Below, piece after piece: positions 35,858 to 45,928 of a DNA stretch of 64,000 nucleotides. A program made the position numbers and the translations under genes. Source of the stretch: Elusimicrobiota bacterium (GTDB lineage Bacteria; CAYTYR01; UBA6262); assembly GCA_003153935.1 (NCBI GenBank), contig PMCA01000034.1, forward strand, positions 12,682 through 76,681, in the 5' to 3' direction. A model generated the notes under the pieces. The model saw only the letters and a program-made list of their open reading frames with translations. It was not told the DNA's origin and made no database searches. How positions within the stretch are numbered: the first letter of the stretch is position 1; each line of letters opens with the position of its first letter.

Positions 35858-36823
35858 TTGCGAATTTTAGTAACTGGCGGGGCCGGATTCATTGGCTCTA
35901 ATTTTGTCCGTCATATGCTGCGAAAATACCCTGATTACCGGATAGTTAACCTTGATAAGTTAACTTACGCCGGCAATCTGGAGAATCTGCGAGATGTTGC
36001 AGAGCATAAGAACTATGAATTTATTAAGGGCGATATTACCGATCCGAAGCTGGTTAATAAACTGGCCAAGGACGCAGATGCTATTATAAATTTCGCCGCA
36101 GAAACGCATGTGGACCGGTCGATTGTAGACGCTGGTGATTTTGTTAAAACCAATGTATTTGGCACCTACTGCCTGTTGGAAGCGGCTAAAAAGCATAACG
36201 TAGCCAAGTTCATCCAGATCTCTACTGATGAAGTATACGGGTCCATTGAAAAAGGGGCGTTCAAGGAAACAAATCCGATAATGCCTTCCAGCCCGTATTC
36301 AGCCAGCAAAGCCAGCGCTGACCTGCTGGCCCTGTCGTATTTCACCACCTATAAGATGCCGGTGATGATCACCCGTTCCAGCAACAACTTTGGTCCTTAT
36401 CAATATCCGGAAAAAGTCATACCGTTGTTCATCACCAACGCCTTGGCTGATAAGCCCGTTCCCTTATATGGGACTGGAATGAACGTGCGTGACTGGGTTT
36501 ATGTTCTTGACAATGTGGAGGGTATAGACCAGGTCCTGCATAAGGGCCGGACTGGCGAAGTCTATAACATCGGAGGGGGCAATGAACTTACCAATCTAGA
36601 ATTGACCAAGAAAATTCTGGAGATCTTAGGTAAGAAAGAAGATATGATAAAGCCGGTGGAAGACCGTTTGGGACATGACTGGCGCTATGCCCTGGATTGT
36701 TTCAAGATCAGGACGGAGATCGGCTGGAAACCCCAGTACGATTTTACCAAGGCGTTGCAGGAAACAATATCCTGGTACCAAAACAATAAAAACTGGTGGT
36801 TAAAGTTGAAGGGTGATATATGA
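35858..36823 (+). CDS. rmlB: dTDP-glucose 4,6-dehydratase
   Basis: A 321-residue extended SDR beginning I-L-V-T-G-G-A-G-F-I-G-S-N-F, with A-A-E-T-H-V-D near residue 80, S-T-D-E-V-Y-G near 122 (catalytic Thr/Asp/Glu of the dehydratase class), Y-S-A-S-K near 146 and N-N-F-G-P-Y near 175. It converts dTDP-glucose to the 4-keto-6-deoxy sugar. The TTG start at 35858 has GGAGG at 35847-35851. It overlaps rmlD by ATGA. Confidence 0.95.
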   Translation: MRILVTGGAGFIGSNFVRHMLRKYPDYRIVNLDKLTYAGNLENLRDVAEHKNYEFIKGDITDPKLVNKLAKDADAIINFAAETHVDRSIVDAGDFVKTNVFGTYCLLEAAKKHNVAKFIQISTDEVYGSIEKGAFKETNPIMPSSPYSASKASADLLALSYFTTYKMPVMITRSSNNFGPYQYPEKVIPLFITNALADKPVPLYGTGMNVRDWVYVLDNVEGIDQVLHKGRTGEVYNIGGGNELTNLELTKKILEILGKKEDMIKPVEDRLGHDWRYALDCFKIRTEIGWKPQYDFTKALQETISWYQNNKNWWLKLKGDI

Positions 36824-37713
36824 GAATACTTATAACCGGCGCGACTGGTATGCTGGGCAGTGAACTGGCGGCAACGCTGGCGGGGGAACATGAACTTTGG
36901 GCGGTAGATATCAGGAAGCCACTGGAAACGGTGCCGGGAGTACAATACCAACTTCTGGATATCGTGAACACTAAGGAAACTTTTTCCGCCATCACCCGGA
37001 TAAACCCGGAACTGGTAATTCACACTGCCGCTTTCACTGACGTGGATGGGGCGGAAACCAAGAGCGACCTGGTTTTCCAGGTCAACGCTATCGGTACCAG
37101 GAATGTGGCCCTATCCTGCCAGAAGTTTGACGCAGCGCTCATTTATATCAGCACTGATTATGTTTTTGACGGGCAAAAAACCGAGCCCTATGTGGAATTT
37201 GACCAGCCGCATCCCCTGAGCATCTACGCCCAGAGCAAATACTGGGGGGAATTATATACGCAGTGGCTGGTTAACCGGTTTATGATCATCCGCACCAGTT
37301 GGATGTTCGGCAAGAACGGCCGTAACTTTGTCCAAGCCATGCTCTCCCAGCTGAAAAACCAGCATTCGTTGAAAGTAGTGAAAGACCAGGTGGGTTCACC
37401 TACCTACGCGGTCGACCTGGCCTTGGCGATAAAAGAATTGATAACGGTCAACCAGCAGGTATCCACCGGGCTTTACGGTATCTGGCATTTGACCAATTCG
37501 GGGTTCTGTTCGTGGTATGAGTTCGCTGCGGAAATTGTCAGGCTGAGCCAAAGTCACGAAACCGTAGAGTCCACTACGAGCGAACAATTACAGAGGCCGG
37601 CCGTCAGGCCGAAAAATTCGGTCCTGCGCAATTATAACTGGGAATTGCAGAACTTCGCGGCTTTGCCGCCCTGGCAGGACGCCTTAAGGCGGTATCTGGT
37701 AACAATAAAGTGA
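36820..37713 (+). CDS. rmlD: dTDP-4-dehydrorhamnose reductase
   Basis: This SDR of 297 residues has G-A-T-G-M-L-G-S-E near the start, H-T-A-A-F-T-D-V-D near residue 67 (typical RmlD), S-T-D-Y-V-F-D-G near 110 and Y-A-Q-S-K near 136. It reduces the RmlC product to dTDP-L-rhamnose, completing the rml set in the order A-C-B-D. Confidence 0.93.
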   Translation: MRILITGATGMLGSELAATLAGEHELWAVDIRKPLETVPGVQYQLLDIVNTKETFSAITRINPELVIHTAAFTDVDGAETKSDLVFQVNAIGTRNVALSCQKFDAALIYISTDYVFDGQKTEPYVEFDQPHPLSIYAQSKYWGELYTQWLVNRFMIIRTSWMFGKNGRNFVQAMLSQLKNQHSLKVVKDQVGSPTYAVDLALAIKELITVNQQVSTGLYGIWHLTNSGFCSWYEFAAEIVRLSQSHETVESTTSEQLQRPAVRPKNSVLRNYNWELQNFAALPPWQDALRRYLVTIK

Positions 37714-37741
37714 TACAAACGATTGCCGTGAGAGGAATGTT

Positions 37742-38611
37742 TTGAAAAATTTCTTCGGTATCCTGAGCAAAATAATATTGGTCCTGGTGGTAGCAGCCCT
37801 GGTCTGGTATAACCTGCCGCAAACGCAGGACGATCCGTTTAGTTATTTGCCGGATAAAGCCCTCGGCTACGGGCAGGTGAAAGTAAACTGGTCCGATAAA
37901 GGGCCTCAGGAACTTTTTAACGTTTTCTGGCAGAAAATGGCTGCCGCTAATCCCCAGTTGAATAACGGCCTCGCCAGGCATTTGGCTTTGGCCTGGCTGC
38001 CCCAGGAAATCACAGCTGCGGTGCTGTACGACCGGCAATATGAATTGAGAAAACAATCCCCAGGCTTGGTGACGGTCATCAAGCTTGATAAGAAGACCCG
38101 CCTCCTGAAACTGGTAAAACCCTGGATCAAGGTAATGTCGGGATGGGAAATTGAAAATAACCTGGTGATCATCAGCGACCAGCCGGATAACGCGCCCAGG
38201 ATCAGGCCGGAAGAATTGATTACTTTGAAGAATATGCTGTTGCCACAGCGAAATGCCGATCTGAATTTTTTCTTTCCCAACCGGGACCATCAGCTGACCG
38301 CCCTGGTAAAATCGTTTGAAGAGAAAAATAAGTTTTCCCTTTTCCCCTCTATTAGTATGGTCGACTATCTGGAAATCGACGGTAAATTAGCCGACGCCAA
38401 CCGGTTTCAGGGTAAAATAACGTTCGTGGGTAAACATATATCGGATGTTGACAATATCGGAATGGATACTATTTTCTTAAATAGCCTGTTGCAGAGGTTC
38501 CTGTTGGGTAATGATCTGGATTACACGGGGGAAGTAAGTTCCCTGGCCAATTACGTGGAGATAAATTACCGTTTGGTCAACCTTAATAAAATTTGGGACC
38601 GGTTCAAATGA
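37742..38611 (+). CDS. Membrane-anchored protein, DUF3352-like, unknown function
   Basis: A 289-residue protein with one N-terminal membrane helix (about residues 6-24) and the rest presumably periplasmic. After the helix comes Y-L-P-D-K-A-L-G-Y-G-Q-V, which parallels the Y-L-P-A-N start of the next gene's mature protein, suggesting the two are paralogues. The layout (Y-L-P near the start, long alpha/beta region) resembles DUF3352-type exported proteins, but I would not assign a function. The start is TTG 37742 (GAGAGGAA at 37730-37737). It overlaps the following gene by ATGA. Confidence 0.55.
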   Translation: MKNFFGILSKIILVLVVAALVWYNLPQTQDDPFSYLPDKALGYGQVKVNWSDKGPQELFNVFWQKMAAANPQLNNGLARHLALAWLPQEITAAVLYDRQYELRKQSPGLVTVIKLDKKTRLLKLVKPWIKVMSGWEIENNLVIISDQPDNAPRIRPEELITLKNMLLPQRNADLNFFFPNRDHQLTALVKSFEEKNKFSLFPSISMVDYLEIDGKLADANRFQGKITFVGKHISDVDNIGMDTIFLNSLLQRFLLGNDLDYTGEVSSLANYVEINYRLVNLNKIWDRFK

Positions 38612-39555
38612 GAAGACTATTGATAGTGGCGATGGTCATGGTTTGCCTGGCACTGCCGGTCCGGGGCGCAGGCCTGGCGGGGTATTTACCGGCCAATATG
38701 GATGTAACTTACCAGTTGCTTCATGTTGATTCCCAACCGGCCTGGCAGGAGATATTGAATCTTTACCGTGATAAACTGGCAAATCAGAACGATCCCAATA
38801 TGCTGTTGTTGAGCTATATTTTCAAACAATTTAAATTCCGGGAAATAGCGGGAGGGTATAATCGCGCGGCTCAGCAGAATAACAATGTTTTACTGGTCCA
38901 ACCGCAATTATCCGGCCCGGGAGAACAATTTAACCGGTTCCTAATAGATAACCTGGGCAGCTTCGTAGCCATTGATCAGAATTGGCACCAAACGGCTGAA
39001 GGCGAAGCCAAGATATATTTTGATATAAGAGGTGAAGCCAACGAGAAGTTAACGTCTTTTAACGTAGCCAATGACCAGGTTATCCTGGCTAGCAACAGCG
39101 CCTTGGTAAAAAAGTGCCTGGCCGCCGGGGAAAAACAGGCAAATATTGAAAGCCAAAGCTGGTACAAGGCGTTAAGGGATAAAGCGCTGGCTAATTATGA
39201 CGGCGTGGGAGGCATCAATAACCGGAACCGTAATTTTACTGCTGAGCTAAAAAAATGGGAAAAGAATAACAACCTGGTAGTGTTGATGTCGAGCGATTGG
39301 ATTGACGCCCTGGGACTTAGTTTCAGGTTCCTGAGCGATGACCGCATCCAGGGGCGGCTACTTTTCCAGTGCAGCGAGCCGGGTAAAGTCGCCCTGGTCA
39401 AGAGCGACGCCGAGTTTCTGGGCGAAGTGGCGAAACGCCGTTACAGCGCCAGCCAATTAGGTATCAAAAGCAAAGTGACCGTGAACGGGAACGTAGTAAT
39501 ACTCGATTTTGAAGCCGTAAACTGGCGGCCGATACTTGAAAAGGAATTAAAATAA
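38608..39555 (+). CDS. Exported protein, DUF3352-like, paralogue of the upstream gene
   Basis: A 315-residue protein with a clear signal peptide (L-L-I-V-A-M-V-M-V-C-L-A-L-P ... A-G) and a mature domain beginning Y-L-P-A-N-M. The motif A-S-N-S-A-L-V-K-K-C-L-A near residue 153 resembles the S-N-S segments of DUF3352-type proteins. ATG 38608 overlaps the upstream stop, so the pair is co-translated. The position between dTDP-rhamnose genes and UDP-glucose dehydrogenase suggests a role in envelope biology; that is inference. Confidence 0.55.
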   Translation: MRRLLIVAMVMVCLALPVRGAGLAGYLPANMDVTYQLLHVDSQPAWQEILNLYRDKLANQNDPNMLLLSYIFKQFKFREIAGGYNRAAQQNNNVLLVQPQLSGPGEQFNRFLIDNLGSFVAIDQNWHQTAEGEAKIYFDIRGEANEKLTSFNVANDQVILASNSALVKKCLAAGEKQANIESQSWYKALRDKALANYDGVGGINNRNRNFTAELKKWEKNNNLVVLMSSDWIDALGLSFRFLSDDRIQGRLLFQCSEPGKVALVKSDAEFLGEVAKRRYSASQLGIKSKVTVNGNVVILDFEAVNWRPILEKELK

Positions 39556-39575
39556 GAAATTAATAGGGAGCGAGC

Positions 39576-40868
39576 ATGAATATTTGCGTTATCGGCACGG
39601 GTTATGTCGGCTTGGTGACCGGTACCTGTCTCGCGGACCTGGGCAACCAGGTGATCTGCGTGGACAATAACCAGGACAAGATCAAAATGCTTAAAAAAGG
39701 CAAAATGCCTATCTATGAACCGGGCCTGGCGGAATTAGTGGCTAAGAATACCAAAGAAAAAAGGCTGGAATTTACCACCAAGATCAAAGAGGGCGTGGGG
39801 CAGAGTCAGATCATATTTATTTCAGTCAATACGCCGAGAAAAGAAGACGGCGAACCCGACCTGTCCTATGTAGAAAAAGTAACGGCGGAGATCGCTGCTC
39901 ATATGAAAGATTACAAGATCATTGTCGAGAAAAGCACCGTGCCGGTGGAAACGGGCGAGAAAATAATCCAGACCATAAAATTGCATAATCCTCATAAAAC
40001 TGATTTTGACGTAGTGTCCAATCCGGAATTCCTGAGGGAGGGCTCAGCTATTGAGGATACTATGCATCCTGACCGGATAGTACTGGGTGTATCCAGCAAG
40101 CGTGCGGAAAAGATCATGCGGGACCTGTACCGGCCGCTGAAAGCGCCGATCATTGTTACGGATATTAAAAGCGCTGAAATAATCAAGCATGCTTCCAATT
40201 CATTTTTAGCGATGAAGATATCGTTTGCCAACGCGGTCGCCAATATTTGCGACCGGGTTGGCGCGGATGTTGAAAAAGTGGCGGAAGGAATGGGCTATGA
40301 CAAAAGAATCGGCAGGGCATTCCTGAATGCCGGGGTTGGATTCGGTGGCTCATGCTTTCCTAAGGACTTGGCCGCTTTTATTTATATAGCCAAAAAAAGC
40401 GGTTATGACTTCGAGTTATTAAAGGCTGTGCAAAAAATCAACGAGCAGCAGAAAAAGATCCTGTTGCAGAAAATAGAAGAGTCGCTGTGGGTTTTAAAGA
40501 ATAAAACCATAGGTATTCTCGGCTTGGCTTTCAAACCGGAAACCGATGACTTACGCTCTGCCCCAGCCATAGATATTATCAGGTCATTGCAGGCGGCAGG
40601 CGCTAAAATTAAGGCCTACGACCCTATCGCCATGGGCAAGGCCCGGAAAGTGCTGTCTGGAGTGAAATATGGCCATAACGCGTATGAAGTGGCCAGGGGC
40701 AGCGATATGCTGGTGATCATTACTGAGTGGAACGAATTCAAGCAGCTGGACCTGGAACGGGTCAAAAAGCTCCTCCGGACCCCGATTATAGTGGATGGCC
40801 GCAATATTTACGACCCAGTTAAGATGAAAGAGCTGGGCTATACCTATAAGTGTATTGGCCGAAAATAA
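39576..40868 (+). CDS. ugd: UDP-glucose 6-dehydrogenase
   Basis: A 430-residue enzyme that oxidises UDP-glucose to UDP-glucuronate with two NAD+. It has G-T-G-Y-V-G-L-V near the start, E-F-L-R-E-G near residue 150 and the catalytic cysteine in F-G-G-S-C-F-P-K-D near 256. GGGAGCGAG precedes ATG 39576. The next gene converts the product to UDP-xylose. Confidence 0.95.
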   Translation: MNICVIGTGYVGLVTGTCLADLGNQVICVDNNQDKIKMLKKGKMPIYEPGLAELVAKNTKEKRLEFTTKIKEGVGQSQIIFISVNTPRKEDGEPDLSYVEKVTAEIAAHMKDYKIIVEKSTVPVETGEKIIQTIKLHNPHKTDFDVVSNPEFLREGSAIEDTMHPDRIVLGVSSKRAEKIMRDLYRPLKAPIIVTDIKSAEIIKHASNSFLAMKISFANAVANICDRVGADVEKVAEGMGYDKRIGRAFLNAGVGFGGSCFPKDLAAFIYIAKKSGYDFELLKAVQKINEQQKKILLQKIEESLWVLKNKTIGILGLAFKPETDDLRSAPAIDIIRSLQAAGAKIKAYDPIAMGKARKVLSGVKYGHNAYEVARGSDMLVIITEWNEFKQLDLERVKKLLRTPIIVDGRNIYDPVKMKELGYTYKCIGRK

Positions 40869-40885
40869 AATCAGCGGAGGACGTA

Positions 40886-41815
40886 ATGAAGGTGCTGATC
40901 ACAGGTGGAGCGGGATTCCTTGGTTCGCATTTATGCGATCTGTTCATTAAAAAAGGCCATTCCGTTATCGCCATGGACAACCTGATAACGGGCAATATGG
41001 AAAATATCGACCATTTGGCCGGGAACAAAAATTTCCGGTTCATCCATCATAATGTGACCGAATTTATGTTCATCCCCGGCAAATTGGACGCCATACTGCA
41101 TTTCGCCTCGCCGGCCAGTCCCATAGATTACTTGAATTTACCCATACAAACACTGAAGGTGGGATCACTGGGTACGCATAAGGCCCTGGGGCTGGCGAAA
41201 GAAAAAAAGGCCATTTTTTTACTTGCATCTACTTCGGAAGTTTATGGCGATCCGTTGGTTAATCCCCAGAAAGAAACCTATTGGGGTAATGTCAATCCTA
41301 TCGGACCGCGCGGCGTTTATGATGAAGCCAAACGATTCGCCGAGGCCCTGACTATGGCTTATCACCGGTTTCATGGAGTAGACGTAAAAATAGTCCGGAT
41401 CTTCAATACTTTCGGCCCGCGTATGCGCAAAAACGATGGAAGAGTGGTGCCGAATTTTATCGACCAGGCGCTGAAAGGTGAACCCTTGACGGTGTTCGGG
41501 GATGGTTCGCAAACCCGCAGTTTCTGTTATGTTAGCGACATGGTTGAGGGTATTTATCGCCTGCTGCTCAGCAACACCAACGAGCCTGTCAATATCGGCA
41601 ACCAGGAAGAAATGACAGTGCTGGAATTTGCCAAATTGATTAAAAAGATTACCCGGACCAAGAGCAAGATAGAGTTCAGGGACCTGCCAATCGACGATCC
41701 CAAAGTTAGGCAGCCGAATATTGCCCTGGCAAAGAAATTGATCAATTGGGAACCCAAGATCAGCGTCGAAGAAGGCCTGAACAGAACCATAAAGTGGTTC
41801 CTGAAGAATAAATAA
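40886..41815 (+). CDS. uxs: UDP-glucuronate decarboxylase (UDP-xylose synthase)
   Basis: An extended SDR of 309 residues with [10 protein letters not shown] near the start, H-F-A-S-P-A-S-P near residue 75, Y-D-E-A-K near 143 (with R-G-V-Y before it) and N-T-F-G-P-R-M near 171. These are the diagnostic signatures of UXS rather than RmlB or GalE. It would make UDP-xylose from the UDP-glucuronate made by the preceding gene. ATG 40886 follows GGAGG at 40876-40880. Confidence 0.92.
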   Translation: MKVLITGGAGFLGSHLCDLFIKKGHSVIAMDNLITGNMENIDHLAGNKNFRFIHHNVTEFMFIPGKLDAILHFASPASPIDYLNLPIQTLKVGSLGTHKALGLAKEKKAIFLLASTSEVYGDPLVNPQKETYWGNVNPIGPRGVYDEAKRFAEALTMAYHRFHGVDVKIVRIFNTFGPRMRKNDGRVVPNFIDQALKGEPLTVFGDGSQTRSFCYVSDMVEGIYRLLLSNTNEPVNIGNQEEMTVLEFAKLIKKITRTKSKIEFRDLPIDDPKVRQPNIALAKKLINWEPKISVEEGLNRTIKWFLKNK

Positions 41816-41898
41816 GCGAAATTATTGAAAGTTAGTCATATTTGATCCCGGGAAATGAAATAGCTTGGATCTATCTATGCTGAAATAGGGGGAATACA

Positions 41899-42672
41899 AT
41901 GAAAGTAGTAATACTGGCAGGTGGTAAGGGGACCAGGATCAGTGAAGAAACTTTAACTATTCCCAAACCAATGATTGAAATAGGCAGCAAGCCGATTCTT
42001 TGGCACATAATGAAGATTTATTCACATTACGGGTTTAATGAATTTATCGTTTGTCTCGGCTATTTGGGTTATGTCGTTAAAGAATATTTCTCTCATTATT
42101 TTTTGCATATGAGCGATGTGACCATGGACCTGGCCAAGAATAAAATGCATATCCATAATACCGCATCGGAACCCTGGCAGGTAACACTGGTAGACACGGG
42201 GGCGGAGACCATGACCGCCGGCCGGATAAAAAGGATCGAGAAATATATAGGGACGGACCCCTTCTTAATGACTTATGGTGACGGCGTGGGGGATATTGAC
42301 CTTAAGGCCCTGGTTAAATTTCATCAGAAAAGCAAGGCTCTGGCCACGGTTACCGCGGTCCAGCCTTTAGGTCGGTTTGGCACTTTAGATATCAGTACTA
42401 CGGGTAAGGTTAATCATTTCCTGGAAAAACCACAGGGTGACAATAACTGGATCAATGCCGGGTTCTTTGTTTTACAGCCGGAAATTTTTAAGTACATTGA
42501 AGCTGATGACATAATATGGGAAAAAGAGCCGATGGAGAAACTGTCACGGGAAGGGCAGTTGACTGCTTACAAGCATCATGGTTTTTGGCGGCCAATGGAT
42601 GCCTTAAGGGATAAAATTGAACTGGAACGGCTCTGGCAGTCGGGTGAGGCCCCCTGGAAGATCTGGAAATAA
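41899..42672 (+). CDS. rfbF: Glucose-1-phosphate cytidylyltransferase
   Basis: A 257-residue nucleotidyltransferase with L-A-G-G-K-G-T-R-I near the start, then T-I-P-K-P-M-I-E-I-G and T-Y-G-D-G-V-G-D near residue 127. These are hallmarks of RfbF/DdhA, which makes CDP-glucose, the entry point to CDP-3,6-dideoxyhexoses. AGGGGGAA precedes ATG 41899 after an 83 bp gap in which I see no clear promoter. It is followed by rfbG. Confidence 0.94.
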   Translation: MKVVILAGGKGTRISEETLTIPKPMIEIGSKPILWHIMKIYSHYGFNEFIVCLGYLGYVVKEYFSHYFLHMSDVTMDLAKNKMHIHNTASEPWQVTLVDTGAETMTAGRIKRIEKYIGTDPFLMTYGDGVGDIDLKALVKFHQKSKALATVTAVQPLGRFGTLDISTTGKVNHFLEKPQGDNNWINAGFFVLQPEIFKYIEADDIIWEKEPMEKLSREGQLTAYKHHGFWRPMDALRDKIELERLWQSGEAPWKIWK

Positions 42673-42682
42673 GCAGGAGATT

Positions 42683-43666
42683 ATGGTGAACTTTTGGCGC
42701 AACAAGAGAGTACTGATAACCGGCAATGAAGGATTCCTGGGGTCTAATCTGACTCTAAAGCTGCTGGCTGCGGGCGCGCAAATAACCGGTTTGGATATAA
42801 GAGTGCGCCGGCCTGATACTATTTTTACCAGTAAAGACTATCAGGGGTTCAAGACTATTAAAGGCAGTGTGGCCGATTTCGCCTTGGTTAGGCGTTTAAT
42901 CAAGCAGAATAAGATTGAATTTGTTTTCCACCTGGCGGCCGAGGCCATTGTCGGACGATCGCTAAAAGATCCGTTAAATACATTTGCTTCTAATGTTGAA
43001 GGTACCTGGAATATCCTGGAAGCCTGCCGGCAATTGGGTACAGTGGAAGCGATCATTGTCGCTTCCAGTGATAAAGCCTATGGTAGCCATAAGATATTAC
43101 CCTATAAGGAAGATGCGCCATTGATTGGCGATCATCCTTATGATGTTTCCAAGAGCTGTGCCGACCTTATCGCCTATTCATATTTTCATACCTATAATTT
43201 GCCGGTGGCCGTGACCAGGTGCGGCAATATCTACGGGCCGGGCGACTTTAATTACAGTCGTATAATACCTGATGCGTTGCGCTGCCTTTACTATGGCCGG
43301 ACCCTGCTGATCCGCAGTGACGGCAGATTTACCAGGGATTATGTTTATGTTGATGACATCGTCAACGGGTATATGCTTTTGGCGGAAAAATTGAAGAAAC
43401 TGAAACTGGCAGGCGAAGCTTTCAATATCAGCGATGAAAATCCTATTTCCGTGCTCGCCTTGCTGGCGCAGATCAACATGCTTTCCGGTAGAAAACTGAA
43501 CTATAAAATACTGGACCGGGCTAAATACGAAATTAAAGATCAATATCTGGCAGCCAACAAAGCCAGAAGGATCTTAGGCTGGAAGCCGCAATTTAATCTG
43601 GATGAGGCTCTAAAAATAACTATGGCCTGGTATGAAAATTATTTTGGGACTGTTTTATGCCAATGA
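42683..43666 (+). CDS. rfbG: CDP-glucose 4,6-dehydratase
   Basis: A 327-residue SDR with I-T-G-N-E-G-F-L-G-S-N, S-S-D-K-A-Y-G near residue 128 (catalytic Asp/Lys arrangement of RfbG), Y-D-V-S-K near 153 and R-C-G-N-I-Y-G-P-G-D near 181. The product, CDP-4-keto-6-deoxyglucose, is the substrate of RfbH at 51284. ATG 42683 with AGGAGA at 42675-42680 is preferred over an upstream ATG inside rfbF. It overlaps the methyltransferase gene by 10 bases. Confidence 0.92.
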   Translation: MVNFWRNKRVLITGNEGFLGSNLTLKLLAAGAQITGLDIRVRRPDTIFTSKDYQGFKTIKGSVADFALVRRLIKQNKIEFVFHLAAEAIVGRSLKDPLNTFASNVEGTWNILEACRQLGTVEAIIVASSDKAYGSHKILPYKEDAPLIGDHPYDVSKSCADLIAYSYFHTYNLPVAVTRCGNIYGPGDFNYSRIIPDALRCLYYGRTLLIRSDGRFTRDYVYVDDIVNGYMLLAEKLKKLKLAGEAFNISDENPISVLALLAQINMLSGRKLNYKILDRAKYEIKDQYLAANKARRILGWKPQFNLDEALKITMAWYENYFGTVLCQ

Positions 43667-44793
43667 GGAAATGCAGAGTATGCGGCCATGAATTTTTTAA
43701 AGAGCCATTGCTGCGATATGAGAATATGCCCAAGGCCGCTCAGTTTTTACCGGACGCGAAATCGGTGGAAAACGAAAAGGGAGAAAATCTAGAAATATAC
43801 CAGTGTTCGGGTTGCGGATTGATTCAGCTAAGTAATGATCCTGTCCCATATTATAAGGAGGTCATACGTGCGGCGGCCTTTTCCGCAGAAATGAAAGATT
43901 TCCGCAACAAGCAATTCCAGAGTTTCGCACAGAAATATTCCCTTAAAGGAGAAAAAGTTATCGAGATCGGCTGCGGCCGCGGGGAATATCTGTCCATAAT
44001 GCAACAATTGGGCGTAGAAGCTTATGGGCTAGAATATGCGGAAGAAGCGGTGATGCAGTGCGTCAAGAATGGTCTAAAAGTTTCCCAAGGATTTATCCAA
44101 AGCGGTTCTGAAAGTTTAAAACACGCTCCCTTTAAGGGTTTTTTTATATTGAATTTTCTTGAGCACCTGCCTGACCCGAATTCAACTCTTAGGGGAATAT
44201 ATAACAACTTGATGAATGATGCTATAGGACTTGTTGAAGTGCCAAATTTTGACATGATTTTGCGGAAAAACCTTTTCTCCGAATTCATTGGCGACCATCT
44301 GTTTTATTTTACCAGGGAAACCTTAAATACAACTTTAAAACTTAATGGTTTTGAGATCCTGGAATGTGATGAAGTGTGGCACGATTATATAATTTCCGCG
44401 GTGGTTAGGAAAAGAGCCAAGATCGGCCTGGAACGTTTTTATAAAGATCAGGCGAAACTTAAAAATGAAATCGAAGAATATATTAACCGCTTCCAGGACA
44501 AAAAAGTAGCCATCTGGGGCGCAGGGCATCAAGCCCTGGCCGTGATTTCTTTAACAAATTTAACCGGTAAGGTTAAGTACGTTGTGGATTCCGCCGTATT
44601 TAAGCAGGGTAAATTTACTCCGGCTACGCATATCCCCATCGTTTCTCCCGATACGCTGGGCACTGATCCGGTCGGGGCGATTATAGTTATGGCGGCCAGC
44701 TATTCTGATGAAGTGGTGAAAATCATACAAGGGAAATTCGGGAAGAAGATAGCTATTGCCGTACTGAGAGATTTTGGCTTAGAAGAAGTTTAA
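43657..44793 (+). CDS. SAM-dependent sugar C-methyltransferase-like protein
   Basis: A 378-residue protein laid out like the NovU/TylC3 C-methyltransferase group: an N-terminal zinc-binding region (C-R-V-C-G near residue 5 and C-S-G-C-G near 50), a SAM-binding domain with E-I-G-C-G-R-G-E near 107 and a C-terminal domain with W-G-A-G-H-Q near 287. Known relatives methylate C3 of nucleotide-4-keto-6-deoxy sugars. It starts inside rfbG, so a CDP-4-keto sugar is a plausible substrate. Confidence 0.8.
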   Translation: MPMRKCRVCGHEFFKEPLLRYENMPKAAQFLPDAKSVENEKGENLEIYQCSGCGLIQLSNDPVPYYKEVIRAAAFSAEMKDFRNKQFQSFAQKYSLKGEKVIEIGCGRGEYLSIMQQLGVEAYGLEYAEEAVMQCVKNGLKVSQGFIQSGSESLKHAPFKGFFILNFLEHLPDPNSTLRGIYNNLMNDAIGLVEVPNFDMILRKNLFSEFIGDHLFYFTRETLNTTLKLNGFEILECDEVWHDYIISAVVRKRAKIGLERFYKDQAKLKNEIEEYINRFQDKKVAIWGAGHQALAVISLTNLTGKVKYVVDSAVFKQGKFTPATHIPIVSPDTLGTDPVGAIIVMAASYSDEVVKIIQGKFGKKIAIAVLRDFGLEEV

Positions 44794-44847
44794 CTGGTGG
44801 GACGCACAGTTAATAAATATTCCCTGGGAAGATGAGGAGAAAATAGC

Positions 44848-45918
44848 ATGGCGAAGGAACAAGAAAAGTTAAAAGCTGATGAACAGGAAAAAAGAAACCG
44901 GTTGAAAAATGAAAAACCTTATGTGTATAAGAAAATCATGCAATTCGATGAAAAAGTTAAAAAGGGTGAAAGTATAGCGATACTGCAGTTTCAATACAAT
45001 TACAAATGCAATTTCCGTTGCCAGCACTGTGACATTACCGGCCTGCGGGATAAAACGGGGGAAAAAAGAAGCTTTACGCCAAAAGACGTAAAGGAACTTT
45101 CGCGCCAGGCGGATGAAATGGGTCTGGCCCATATCGTGATCACTGGTGGTGAACCGCTGGTTTTCGCGGAATTTGACGAAATTGTTAAGGCCATAGACCC
45201 GCAAAAATTTTATATAACCTCTGATACGAATGGCTGGTTTTTAGATACGAAACGAGCAAAGCATCTCAAGGCCATCGGTATTGACAAAATCCAACTTAGC
45301 TTGGACAGCCTTAACGCAGCTGAACATGATGACTTTCGGCGCAGTCCTGGGTCTCACGAACGATGTTTAAAAGCCATTGATGCGGCTTTGGCCGCCGGTT
45401 TGAATATTATTATCCAAACCGTGGTTACCAAGCAAAGGGTACGTTCTCAGGAATTTATAGAATTTTTAGAATTTTTGAACGGAAAAGGTGTGGGCGTTTT
45501 TGTGACCTACGCGAAACCGGTCGGAGAATGGACAGGCAATTATGACGTTATGATCAATCGCGATGATATGGATTATCTGCGGGGGCTGGAGAAGAAATAT
45601 AATGTATTTACCCATCTGACCCCGTCTTACGGCCTCAATTTGGGCTGTATTGCCGTAAAAAGAATGGTTTCTATCACTCAGTACGGGGATGTGCTTCCAT
45701 GCCCGTATATCCATATTTCACTGGGTAATTTCTTTAAAGAGCCGCTAAAGGATATTATCGCCAGAGGCATGAAAATCAGATATTTTGGCGAATATCATGA
45801 TACCTGTTTTATAGCCGAGGATAGAAAATTCATAGAGGAAATAGAGGCTAAGAAGATATACGGCAAACCGCTTCCGGTTCCTTATACGGAAGTGTTTACG
45901 GAAGATGATTATATTTAG
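44848..45918 (+). CDS. Radical SAM protein, unknown substrate
   Basis: A 356-residue protein. A charged ~40-residue N-terminal segment is followed by the [4Fe-4S] motif C-N-F-R-C-Q-H-C (C-x3-C-x2-C) near residues 53-60, G-G-E-P-L near 98, and a C-terminal part with G-C near 269 and P-C-P-Y near 288 that may form a partial SPASM/twitch-type auxiliary site. Sugar-locus radical SAM enzymes are known to act in carbon-skeleton, dehydration or epimerisation reactions. Nothing here fixes the substrate. AGATGAGGAG lies upstream of the ATG. Confidence 0.8.
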   Translation: MAKEQEKLKADEQEKRNRLKNEKPYVYKKIMQFDEKVKKGESIAILQFQYNYKCNFRCQHCDITGLRDKTGEKRSFTPKDVKELSRQADEMGLAHIVITGGEPLVFAEFDEIVKAIDPQKFYITSDTNGWFLDTKRAKHLKAIGIDKIQLSLDSLNAAEHDDFRRSPGSHERCLKAIDAALAAGLNIIIQTVVTKQRVRSQEFIEFLEFLNGKGVGVFVTYAKPVGEWTGNYDVMINRDDMDYLRGLEKKYNVFTHLTPSYGLNLGCIAVKRMVSITQYGDVLPCPYIHISLGNFFKEPLKDIIARGMKIRYFGEYHDTCFIAEDRKFIEEIEAKKIYGKPLPVPYTEVFTEDDYI

Positions 45919-45928
45919 AGGGGGGAAA

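Noticed and set aside
41816-41898. Promoter in the gap before rfbF
   Set aside because: Several A/T-rich hexamers occur but none with acceptable -35/-10 spacing.
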